Below are positions 1 to 5,694 of a DNA stretch of 8,476 nt, in pieces. Every line of letters starts with the position of its first letter. Position 1 is the first letter of the stretch. The position numbers and the translations under genes were made by a program. Source of the DNA: Deltaproteobacteria bacterium (GTDB taxonomy: Bacteria; Desulfobacterota; DSM-4660; Desulfatiglandales; Desulfatiglandaceae); contig DUZB01000374.1 of the NCBI GenBank assembly GCA_013349725.1, positions 1 to 8,476 on the forward strand, read 5' to 3'. The notes beneath the pieces are model-generated. The model had not been told where the DNA came from, made no database searches, and saw nothing but the letters and a program-made list of their open reading frames with translations.

Positions 1-14
1 ACACAGGGTTTTTT

Positions 15-40
15 CCTGACACCTGACACCTGACACCTGG
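15..40. repeat. Heptanucleotide tandem repeat, unit CCTGACA
   Basis: Three exact head-to-tail copies of the 7-base unit CCTGACA are followed by a partial fourth copy (CCTGG). The array lies in the non-coding spacer beyond the end of the small membrane-protein gene. Similar short CCTGACA/CCTGAAA-type heptamer arrays occur, as I recall, in gene-end spacers of deltaproteobacterial genomes. No function can be read from the sequence. The array may continue in degenerate form outside the window. Confidence 0.8.
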
Positions 41-82
41 GATCTGGGCATGGTCTATTCGACAACAAATCAGAATATCACG

Positions 83-289
83 CTAATCCGCGATGAGCCG
101 AAAAAGATTCATCACAAATGCGATGCACATGCCGCCCGGTCCTACAAAGGGGATATGGCCGCTGGCAAAGAGAGGGATATACTGGATCATCAAAAAGAGA
201 ATCAGAGGGATGACCATGGCGAAAGTGTTGCTCACCGACCATGTGAAAAATGTCCTCTGCCAGGGTTTTTTTATGGCTGTGAGGGTCAC
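83..289 (-). CDS. Small two-helix membrane protein, translationally coupled to xpt
   Basis: This predicts a 68-residue protein with a basic N-terminus (residues 7-12, including KKPWQR). A hydrophobic helix follows at about residues 21-43 and a second, weaker one at about 49-66, with a Gly/Pro-rich turn (VGPGGM) between them. No catalytic motif is visible and I do not recognise the family. The start is a GTG that shares bases with the xpt stop codon in the overlap GTGA, an arrangement typical of translational coupling. No good SD precedes it. It is the last gene of the guaD-xpt operon, so a link to purine-base uptake or the membrane is possible, but this rests on context alone. The opposite strand has an open frame over the same bases, but that product is highly polar and resembles nothing. 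The coupling and the membrane-like composition make the minus frame the better choice. Confidence 0.6.
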   Translation of the reverse strand: MTLTAIKKPWQRTFFTWSVSNTFAMVIPLILFLMIQYIPLFASGHIPFVGPGGMCIAFVMNLFRLIAD

Positions 290-855
290 AAAAACAGTAC
301 TTTCCCATCTATGAGTGAGGCGATTCGTGCAAGGGAATAGACTTCTATTCCCGCCTCCCTTACCAGCTTTCCGCCATTCTGAAAGGCCTTTTCGATCGCG
401 ATACCCGCACCGGCTACGGCGGCGCCGGACTGATGAACAATGTTTATAAGACCCAACAAAGCCTGTCCCTGTGCCAGAAAGTCGTCCACCAGCAATACCC
501 TGTCTTCAGGCGCGAGAAAGCGTCTGTTCACTGTAATGGAAAATTGTATTTTTTTGGTGAAGGAAAAGACCTCCGCACAATAGGTTTCATCCACCGACGT
601 CAGGGACGGCGTTTTCCGGGCGAAAACCACCGGCACATGAAAGCACCTGGCCGTTGAAAAGGCCACGGCGATTCCGGATGCCTCGATAGTCAGGACTTTC
701 GTGATGCCGTAATCATGGAAACGATCGAAAAAGGCGTTCCCAATGCGGTCCATAAGGTCAACGTCGATCTGGTGATTCAGAAAACTGTCGACCTTTAACA
801 CATGCTCGCTGAGAACGCGGCCATCCTTTAAAATCCTCTTTTTTAATTCATCCAT
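286..855 (-). CDS. xpt: Xanthine phosphoribosyltransferase
   Basis: Cytoplasmic purine salvage enzyme that joins xanthine to PRPP, giving XMP and pyrophosphate. The 189-residue protein aligns along its whole length with Bacillus subtilis Xpt as I remember it. Shared stretches include KVDSFLNHQID (residues 21-31), TIEASGIA (56-63), VVFARK (76-81), the PRPP-binding loop VLLVDDFLAQGQA (120-132), IEKAF (154-158) and the C-terminal SLARI (174-178). The ATG at 855 starts at the conserved N-terminus (MDELKKRI). The open frame runs on upstream into guaD, but that extension is not Xpt-like. No clear SD is seen, so translation may depend on ribosomes leaving guaD, whose stop is 31 bases upstream. The downstream gene overlaps the stop codon. 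Upstream GuaD makes its substrate from guanine. Confidence 0.95.
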   Translation of the reverse strand: MDELKKRILKDGRVLSEHVLKVDSFLNHQIDVDLMDRIGNAFFDRFHDYGITKVLTIEASGIAVAFSTARCFHVPVVFARKTPSLTSVDETYCAEVFSFTKKIQFSITVNRRFLAPEDRVLLVDDFLAQGQALLGLINIVHQSGAAVAGAGIAIEKAFQNGGKLVREAGIEVYSLARIASLIDGKVLFL

Positions 856-886
856 GTGGGTACAACAGCGATCCCTGTTTCCGTGG

Positions 887-1453
887 TTAATAGAAATGCC
901 GGTCCTTTTTGTCGGTCCAGGCCTGGTAAGCATCGATACCCAGATCCTGACGATACTGTTTGATCTTGATGCGACGCTGGTCAAGAGGCAGAACAAAATC
1001 CTCGTACTGAAAGGCGTCGTCAAAACCGATTTTCCGGGTGTCTTCAAGGTCACAGGCGAAGTAGACAGCGTCAATTCTGGCCCAGTAGATGGCGCTCATG
1101 CACATGGGACAGGGGGCGCCACTGATGAAAATTTCATGGCCCATGAGCATTCTGGATCGCTCGGGCACGGGATCGGGCGACCCTTCAGGCCGTGCCACAA
1201 ACTTGAGCGTCGATTTATTCTGGTTAATGGGACTGATGGTGGGAGAATAGGGATTGATCACCCGGACAGCTTTGCGGATCGCCTCCACTTCGGCATGGGC
1301 CGTGATATCTCCCGTGAGCAGCACCCGGTTCTGGCCCCGGGCGATAATCTCCCCGTCCTTGGCAATAACCGCGCCAAAGGGGCCGCCCCAATTGTTGTCA
1401 ACCGACTCCTTGGCGAGCCGGCATGCTTCTGCAATCAATTCATCGTGGGTCAT
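887..1453 (-). CDS. guaD: Guanine deaminase (cytidine deaminase-like fold)
   Basis: Zinc-dependent hydrolase that converts guanine to xanthine and ammonia in the cytoplasm. The 188-residue protein carries the zinc motifs of the CDA-like family: TAHAE (His53 as zinc ligand, Glu55 as proton shuttle) and PCPMC (Cys115 and Cys118). It also has Asn42 and the GFDD segment (Asp145-Asp146), and it ends in Tyr. These match B. subtilis GuaD features tied to guanine binding (Asn42, Asp114 and the C-terminal Tyr). About 32 extra residues lie between His53 and PCPMC compared with the 156-residue B. subtilis enzyme. The start is supported by AAAAGGAG seven bases upstream. It is the first gene of the guaD-xpt operon, and this pairing with the enzyme that uses its product supports guanine as the substrate. 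Related family members also deaminate other amino-purines or triazines such as ammeline, so the specificity is inferred. Confidence 0.92.
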   Translation of the reverse strand: MTHDELIAEACRLAKESVDNNWGGPFGAVIAKDGEIIARGQNRVLLTGDITAHAEVEAIRKAVRVINPYSPTISPINQNKSTLKFVARPEGSPDPVPERSRMLMGHEIFISGAPCPMCMSAIYWARIDAVYFACDLEDTRKIGFDDAFQYEDFVLPLDQRRIKIKQYRQDLGIDAYQAWTDKKDRHFY

Positions 1454-1460
1454 GCTTCTG

Positions 1461-1468
1461 CTCCTTTT
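1461..1468 (-). promoter_or_regulatory. Strong ribosome binding site of guaD
   Basis: Read on the minus strand this is AAAAGGAG, seven bases before the guaD ATG. It fixes the guaD start and is the strongest SD in the guaD-xpt operon. Confidence 0.75.
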
Positions 1469-1495
1469 ACATTCTTTGGTTTTTATGTGTTTTTC

Positions 1496-1523
1496 ATTTT
1501 AGCGCTACGGCGCCCGGATTCAA
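1496..1523 (-). promoter_or_regulatory. Putative sigma70 promoter of the guaD-xpt operon
   Basis: The minus strand reads TTGAAT (-35, at 1523-1518), a 16-base spacer, then TAAAAT (-10, at 1501-1496). Transcription would start near 1489, leaving a leader of about 35 bases before guaD. The 8-base palindrome TAGCGCTA (1500-1507) overlaps the -10 box and could be an operator, but such short palindromes also arise by chance. The leader is too short for a purine riboswitch. Confidence 0.4.
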
Positions 1524-1665
1524 ATGGAATGAACAAGTTTCGGTATCTTATTCAAAGACCCTGTGACGGAATGGATTTGTTGAATCTGAAATGTGATACC
1601 AGGGAATTTGAATAGGATTCAAGTTTCGGGCCCATCCTTTTTCAGGATTCATTATGTTTCAAACG

Positions 1666-2340
1666 CTAACCCACGGAGATAAAAAGCCAGAGCATCAAGG
1701 CAAGACCTGCCAGGATCCCGGCAAGACCTGCAAAGGTAACCCCTAAACCGGTGGCCTTCGTGGGCCGAAGCCAGAACGAAAGGCGTCGTGTCAAAAGCGG
1801 CATGGCAACCCATTGCAGAAAGGAAACACTGGCGATATTTCCGATGAGCATTTGCACCGCGAAGGGCAGTGGTTTGAGAAACGGGGTCAGCAGCCAGTAG
1901 GTCAGAACCATGACGGTGGGGTAGAGCGCCGCCACCACGGTAAGGACCATTTTCCAATCAGGAATCTTTTGATCGGCGTCGGCCAGGTCCGAAAACCACG
2001 CATCGAACCCGCCCACGCGTTTCAGTGTGAAGTCTCCAAACCGTTTCTTGAAATCATCCACCCATTTTTTCCGAACAGGGGAATTGATCCAGGCTTCCAG
2101 CAGGGCGTTGCTTTCGAAGTGGACCACCGTCACCCACTCGGCCTTGGTGGTCTGCGCCGGCTGGTAGATTTCCGTATATTTGTAACCCGGGTGAAGACTG
2201 GCATCGAGGGTGATTCCCCGCTCCCATTCCAGGAATTCATCGCATTGTTCCGGCGGAACGCTTTGAACCACCACGGCTGTGGCCCGCGACTGGGGAGAAA
2301 GAATTTCAAGGGAAATTTCACGATCGGTGGGGTTGTTCAT
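1666..2340 (-). CDS. ABM-domain membrane protein (COG3224-like), function unknown
   Basis: The 224-residue protein has two parts. Residues about 21-112 look like an antibiotic biosynthesis monooxygenase (ABM) dimeric alpha/beta-barrel domain, with an EFLEWERGI-like helix, a PGYKYTEIY strand, an EWVTVVHFES strand and a short helix ending in SPVRKKW. A linker leads to three hydrophobic helices at about 131-155, 160-183 and 198-222. ABM domain plus C-terminal helices is the layout of COG3224-type proteins. Those mostly end after two helices as I recall, so the third may be an extension. No cofactor site is visible, and ABM-like domains are not always enzymes. I chose the ATG at 2340 because CAGGA sits eight bases upstream, whereas the in-frame ATG at 2349 lies against that SD. 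The lipoprotein gene ends 23 bases upstream, so the two are probably cotranscribed. Confidence 0.8.
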   Translation of the reverse strand: MNNPTDREISLEILSPQSRATAVVVQSVPPEQCDEFLEWERGITLDASLHPGYKYTEIYQPAQTTKAEWVTVVHFESNALLEAWINSPVRKKWVDDFKKRFGDFTLKRVGGFDAWFSDLADADQKIPDWKMVLTVVAALYPTVMVLTYWLLTPFLKPLPFAVQMLIGNIASVSFLQWVAMPLLTRRLSFWLRPTKATGLGVTFAGLAGILAGLALMLWLFISVG

Positions 2341-2348
2341 TTCTTTCA

Positions 2349-2353
2349 TCCTG
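2349..2353 (-). promoter_or_regulatory. Ribosome binding site that decides the ABM-protein start
   Basis: CAGGA on the minus strand lies eight bases from the ATG at 2340. It overlaps the alternative ATG at 2349, so it can only serve the downstream start. It lies in the 23-base gap after the lipoprotein gene. Confidence 0.55.
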
Positions 2354-2363
2354 TTTTCTCGGA

Positions 2364-3587
2364 TTATCTTCCCACGGGAAGTGTCAAAACCGGCCCGCCG
2401 CTGTCATCGGTGCCTGTTCCCGCCTGAAGGGTGCCCAAAAGCGTCACCAACATGAAGGTCGCCTTGGACTGAATGTCATTGTCGGCAATATAGTACCAAT
2501 AATCCCGGTAGGGGACCATGATTTCAGCATTTTCTGGCGGTTCCCGGCTGCTGTGAATTGTGATAAGGTCGCCGGTCATGGTGTTCCAGTCAAAGATCCG
2601 GCCACCGGGGAGGGTGGCTGCCGGCGCCAATCCAGCCTTCAGATGCTCGGCCGGAACCTGCACGGCGTGTGATACATAAAAAAGAATGCCCCACAGAGAT
2701 CGGGTGACCACGGAGATGGTTTGGTCGTCGATATAGGAGACCGAGGCCTCCAGCCTGAAATGGTTGACGTCTTCGCCCTTTCTATCCAATTTGAGCATCT
2801 GTTTAAGCTCATCAAGCTGTTCCCGCACCTTCTCGGACTCTTCATTGTCGATCACATATAAACCGATCGGGTTCATTTGAGGAATTTCGGACCATTCCAT
2901 GATGCTTCTGGGATTCAACTGCCACCGCTTGACCGGAAATTCCCCGCCTCGAATCGCTGAAAACTGTAGCACGCCCGTGCCTTGAATTTCGGAAAAAAGC
3001 TGTGCGGCCCGGGAGAATCTTTTGAATCTGGGAACCGTGTTCTGTGTCAGCCGGGCGGCGGAATAGGCATTGTCCAGGCCGTTCATGGAGTGTACGGTCA
3101 ACCGTAGAATTCGATTCCAGTCCCAGCCGCACTGGAACAGAAGAAGCAACGTTCGAAGGTCAATGGGTTCAAGCATCTGGGCCATGAAGAGTTTTCCGGT
3201 AAGGGGTTTGTAGCTGAGGGTGGGCGTTTCGCTATACCCCAGGGAGGGCCCGATGTAGCCACTGCCGCCGCCGCCCGCATTGATCTGGTATTGCCCGCCG
3301 ATGCCCGCCTGCCATTGGAGTTGGGTGTTGACGCTGGTCACATCCAGAAACCCGGGCAGGTTTCCGTACCGCAGCTTCACCAGACTCAACAGGAGTTCTT
3401 CGTTGGTGGTGGCCCGGATGGCCTCGCTCAGGGGGTGTCGGCCCTGCCTCACCCCTTCTGATCCCAGCCGGCCGCATCCGACCAGAACCCCCATCCCGGC
3501 AAATCCCAGCATCAGGCCCAGTATCAAAATGGCGCATCGGCGTGGGGTCTTGAGGAAGGATCTATGTCTCGGATTAATCACCATCAT
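2364..3587 (-). CDS. Conserved lipoprotein of unknown function
   Basis: The product is a 407-residue exported lipoprotein. The N-terminus has a basic stretch (NPRHRSFLKTPRR), a hydrophobic core (AILILGLMLGFAGMG) and a lipobox LVGC, with the lipidated Cys at residue 38. Gly follows at +2, so no Asp retention signal is present and outer-membrane sorting is likely if the host is Gram-negative. The mature part opens with a TTNEELLLSLVKLRYG helix, then a Gly-rich segment (about residues 95-113), a PTLSY.PL.G strand region, a GWDWNRI helix, a charged helix (about 249-267) and a C-terminal YRDYWYYIADND segment. I have the impression of a family of uncharacterised proteobacterial lipoproteins with the same opening, but I cannot name a function. 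The ATG at 3587 follows GGACGGGC, a weak SD. A TTG at 3608 would add seven residues without an SD, and the ATG at 3584 is also possible. The mature protein is the same in each case. It heads the unit with the ABM protein. Confidence 0.85.
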   Translation of the reverse strand: MMVINPRHRSFLKTPRRCAILILGLMLGFAGMGVLVGCGRLGSEGVRQGRHPLSEAIRATTNEELLLSLVKLRYGNLPGFLDVTSVNTQLQWQAGIGGQYQINAGGGGSGYIGPSLGYSETPTLSYKPLTGKLFMAQMLEPIDLRTLLLLFQCGWDWNRILRLTVHSMNGLDNAYSAARLTQNTVPRFKRFSRAAQLFSEIQGTGVLQFSAIRGGEFPVKRWQLNPRSIMEWSEIPQMNPIGLYVIDNEESEKVREQLDELKQMLKLDRKGEDVNHFRLEASVSYIDDQTISVVTRSLWGILFYVSHAVQVPAEHLKAGLAPAATLPGGRIFDWNTMTGDLITIHSSREPPENAEIMVPYRDYWYYIADNDIQSKATFMLVTLLGTLQAGTGTDDSGGPVLTLPVGR

Positions 3588-3773
3588 GCCCGTCCGTTGT
3601 ATTTCCAAGTGTCTCTGGCGTGGAAGGTTTGTACATTTTGCACTTTCTTAGCACTTATTCTTGTGGCTTACCATAAAAATGATTTTTACTTCCAGTGAAA
3701 ATACAGAGAAAGACGCAGGTAAACAAAAACTTGAACTGCACGATTGCCCTCTCAGCCAAATGCCTTTGCTCTG

Positions 3774-3877
3774 ACCCCGATGCTGCAACAGGGATCTGCG
3801 TATACAATATCGCTTCTTCCTGCACTGCAAATCCCGAAAGGCCTGATCCATAGCGAATTCACGTGCAACATCGGGGT
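3774..3877. repeat. Nested imperfect inverted repeats
   Basis: The outer arms are CCCCGATGCTGCA (3775-3787) and TGCAACATCGGGG (3864-3876), complementary at 12 of 13 positions plus one flanking A-T pair. Inside them lie GGGATCTGC (3791-3799) and GCAAATCCC (3827-3835), complementary at 8 of 9. Innermost, GCGTATA and TATCGC around 3798-3813 can form a short bulged stem. The whole could fold as a long branched hairpin in RNA or single-stranded DNA. The right outer arm ends next to the -35 box of the rightward promoter. It may be a remnant of a small element, a structured RNA or a regulatory site. None of these can be chosen from the sequence alone. Confidence 0.5.
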
Positions 3878-3905
3878 TGACTGTTAATCCGCCCAGCACT
3901 ATATT
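3877..3905 (+). promoter_or_regulatory. Sigma70-type promoter for the MBL hydrolase gene at 3999
   Basis: TTGACT (-35, 3877-3882) and TATATT (-10, 3900-3905) are separated by the ideal 17 bases. Each box matches the consensus at five of six positions. Transcription would start near 3912, giving a leader of about 87 bases. The -35 box begins right at the end of the right arm of the inverted repeat. Confidence 0.6.
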
Positions 3906-3984
3906 TTATCCACATTTTCAATCTCTGCACCATTTGAAACGACATTCAAAACGCAAGTTTCAGTGATGGCTGAAGCAGTTCTTC

Positions 3985-3989
3985 AGGAG
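3985..3989 (+). promoter_or_regulatory. Ribosome binding site that decides the MBL hydrolase start
   Basis: AGGAG lies nine bases before the ATG at 3999. The earlier in-frame GTG at 3963 and ATG at 3966 have no SD upstream, so the shorter protein is preferred. Confidence 0.7.
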
Positions 3990-3998
3990 AAAACAGAT

Positions 3999-4883
3999 AT
4001 GCAGGAACACCTATTTGAAATCGAACAGGGTTTTGAAGGGTTTGCCCCCTTTTTCGGATCCTGGTTATCCATTGACCATGTGAATGTCCTTGTGGATGTG
4101 GGACCGGCACATACGGCGTCCAACCTCATCCATGCGTTGCGTTCTTTCGGTCTGGAAAAGCTGGACTATATTTTTCTGACCCACATTCACATCGACCATG
4201 CAGGCGCCTTAGCTGACCTGCTGGACTATTTTCCCATGGCCCGAGCGGTTTGCCATGAAAAGGGAATAGAACACCTCGTCAACCCGTCCAGGTTGTGGAC
4301 AGGAAGCCTCAATGTCCTGGGAAAAGTTGCGGAACTCTATGGAGAACCAAAACCTGTTCCGGAAGAAAGAATCATTCCCCACACGAACTTCCATCTCAAA
4401 GATCTCAACATTCTTGAAACCCCGGGACACGCACTTCATCATCTCAGTTACCAATACAAAGGAGTCCTATACGCCGGCGAAGCCGCAGGCAACTATTTCC
4501 TGCTTGACGGCATGGAATACATTCGTCCTGCTTCTCCTCCACGGTTCTTCTTCCATGTGTTCATGAACAGCGTGGAAAAACTTCTTTCATTGGAAAACCA
4601 GCCAATCCGATACGCCCATTTCGGCGGGGCCGATGACTCACAGAGGCTTCTTGAAATTTTCCGAGATCAACTGATCCGGTGGAAAGAGCTTGTGGGTGAA
4701 CGCGTACAACAGGGATTGCGGGGAGAACCTCTCCTTCAGGAGTGTTCGGATCTCCTTCTGAAAGAGGATCCCTGTCTTGCCGCCTACCACTTGATGGATG
4801 CCCCCACGCAGGAACGGGAAAAGATCTTCATGCGGAATTCCGTAAAGGGTTTCGCTGAATTTCTCATAAACGGAGATTCTTGA
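3999..4883 (+). CDS. MBL-fold metallo-hydrolase (COG0491-like)
   Basis: This 294-residue cytoplasmic protein has the metallo-beta-lactamase fold. Numbered from the ATG at 3999, the di-metal motif HIHIDHAG gives His62, His64, Asp66 and His67. TPGHALHH supplies His144, and YAHFGG near the C-terminus of the fold supplies His207. The position that usually holds the metal-bridging Asp reads YAGEAAG, with Glu161. A helical C-terminal segment (about residues 213-290) follows the core. The fold supports hydrolysis of a thioester, lactone, phosphodiester or similar bond, but the substrate cannot be told. The gene stands alone on the plus strand, with its own promoter and SD, and converges with the kinase gene. 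The open frame extends 12 codons further upstream to a GTG, but without an SD. Confidence 0.88.
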   Translation: MQEHLFEIEQGFEGFAPFFGSWLSIDHVNVLVDVGPAHTASNLIHALRSFGLEKLDYIFLTHIHIDHAGALADLLDYFPMARAVCHEKGIEHLVNPSRLWTGSLNVLGKVAELYGEPKPVPEERIIPHTNFHLKDLNILETPGHALHHLSYQYKGVLYAGEAAGNYFLLDGMEYIRPASPPRFFFHVFMNSVEKLLSLENQPIRYAHFGGADDSQRLLEIFRDQLIRWKELVGERVQQGLRGEPLLQECSDLLLKEDPCLAAYHLMDAPTQEREKIFMRNSVKGFAEFLINGDS

Positions 4884-4888
4884 CAGCC

Positions 4889-4900
4889 CCCCGGCCGGGG
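4889..4900. repeat. GC-rich palindrome CCCCGGCCGGGG between convergent genes
   Basis: This is a perfect 12-base palindrome six bases after the stop of the plus-strand MBL gene. It is followed by AAAAATT rather than a T-run on the plus strand. It could form only a four-pair stem with a four-base loop, so it is not a clear intrinsic terminator on either strand. The rest of the 130-base convergent spacer (4884-5013) shows nothing else I can name. Confidence 0.45.
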
Positions 4901-5013
4901 AAAAATTATCCTGGGGCATGGGCATACGAGAATCGCGATCGGCAGGGGAATAGCCTATAAAATTATGGTTTCGCTGGCGGATAAGGAAGGGGATAACGGG
5001 GAGCCCTAAGCCC

Positions 5014-5694
5014 TTATGCCGCACGCTGTAGAAATTCCCTTAACTTATCCCGGACGGCCCGGATGGCCCTTTCCCCCCTGCTCCGGCAATAGTAACGGTC
5101 TTTTTCCTCCCCTGTTACAGTCTCCGGTCTGTGGCGCAGTTTGAGCTTTATGACCGCCATATGATCGTCCCGCATAAATCTTCGGTAAATGAGGTTCATG
5201 GGTGGAATCCTGAACTCCTCCCGCAGAATCGACGCTGCCCAGTCAACGATGTATGGGCGACCATCATCGCCAAGGATCGTATTAGGGGCCCGTTTGAGAT
5301 CACAGTGGGCGACCCCTCTCGCGTGACACAGGGAAATCAGCCGGCTCAAGGCATCAAAAAAAGATTCAGGCACTCCTTCCCTTTTGTCAAGGCTTTCCAT
5401 ATCCCTCCCGGGGATCAGCTCAAAAATCAAGGCCGTACCGGGAATGATCCTGTATAAGGCGGGAATTCCTTCAATGCCCTGCAGCTTTCGGTAGGCCTTT
5501 CCCTCCCTCCACACCAGAAAACGGCCAACAACATTCCTGTACAAAAAACGGTTCCGGCTGAAATCCTTCATGATCGCCTTTTTCCCGTTTTCTTCCAGAA
5601 GCCAGATACCAGGCCTGGTGCTCGTGGGTTTTCTTAGGATCTGTCCCTTTTTATTTTTCTGAATCATAGCTGGTGGTTGGACAAGGATATTCAC
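5014..5694 (-). CDS. Small protein-kinase-like protein (LPS kinase/RIO-like type)
   Basis: The 226-residue protein has a compact kinase-fold core. Visible elements are the ATP-anchoring Lys43 in AIMKDF, a candidate helix-C Glu65 (WREGKAY), a hinge-like FELIPG (91-96), the catalytic loop HCDLKRAPN with Asp132 and Asn138, and a DFG-equivalent IVDWA with Asp151. No glycine-rich loop stands out. The tail is rich in Arg/Lys and short, so there is no large C-lobe. This resembles the small bacterial kinases grouped with Kdo/LPS kinases or RIO kinases, and the substrate (protein, sugar or small molecule) is unknown. The GTG start overlaps the cobU stop as GTGA, suggesting translational coupling. No SD is seen. 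An ATG at 5667 is an alternative that would remove nine residues ahead of the fold. It is the last gene of the block and converges with the MBL gene. Confidence 0.75.
   Translation of the reverse strand: MNILVQPPAMIQKNKKGQILRKPTSTRPGIWLLEENGKKAIMKDFSRNRFLYRNVVGRFLVWREGKAYRKLQGIEGIPALYRIIPGTALIFELIPGRDMESLDKREGVPESFFDALSRLISLCHARGVAHCDLKRAPNTILGDDGRPYIVDWAASILREEFRIPPMNLIYRRFMRDDHMAVIKLKLRHRPETVTGEEKDRYYCRSRGERAIRAVRDKLREFLQRAA

Larger units (their letters stand above)
3588..3998. other. Divergent intergenic region (411 bases), no convincing gene
   Basis: The spacer separates the leftward lipoprotein gene from the rightward MBL-hydrolase gene. It holds a good rightward promoter at 3877-3905, a nested inverted-repeat block at 3774-3877 and a spaced direct repeat GCACTT at 3640-3656. 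I find no clear leftward promoter: TTGTTT-17-TATTTT, ending near 3685 on the minus strand, is a weak candidate. An 83-codon open frame covers 3648-3899 on the minus strand. Its product is Cys/Arg/Ser-rich, resembles no family I know, and its start lies inside the spacer of the rightward promoter. I do not call it a gene. Confidence 0.6.

Noticed and set aside
50..340. 96-codon plus-strand open frame over the small membrane-protein gene
   Set aside because: The product is very polar with scattered Cys/His and no motif. The minus-strand frame is coupled to xpt and has membrane-helix character.
856..1074. 73-residue N-terminal extension of Xpt
   Set aside because: The open frame continues upstream, but the extra sequence is antisense-like to nothing and overlaps guaD in another frame. 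The known Xpt N-terminus begins at the ATG at 855.
854..1615. Long plus-strand open frame (253 codons) opposite guaD
   Set aside because: It is a shadow of guaD: the minus frame has all the guanine deaminase motifs, while this product matches nothing.
1469..1665. Purine riboswitch ahead of guaD-xpt
   Set aside because: Expected for a guanine/xanthine salvage operon by analogy with Bacillus, but I see no three-way-junction core, and the predicted leader is only about 35 bases long.
3648..3899. 83-codon minus-strand open frame in the divergent spacer
   Set aside because: The product is Cys/Arg/Ser-rich and resembles no family I know. The frame spans the nested inverted repeats, and its start falls within the spacer of the rightward promoter, with no SD.
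4889..4910. Intrinsic terminator between the convergent MBL and kinase genes
   Set aside because: The GC palindrome has only a four-pair stem and is followed by A residues rather than a T-run on the plus strand. On the minus strand the T-run precedes the stem.
4638..5024. 128-codon minus-strand open frame across the convergent spacer
   Set aside because: Most of it is antisense to the well-supported MBL hydrolase. It has no recognisable domain and would overlap the end of the kinase gene.
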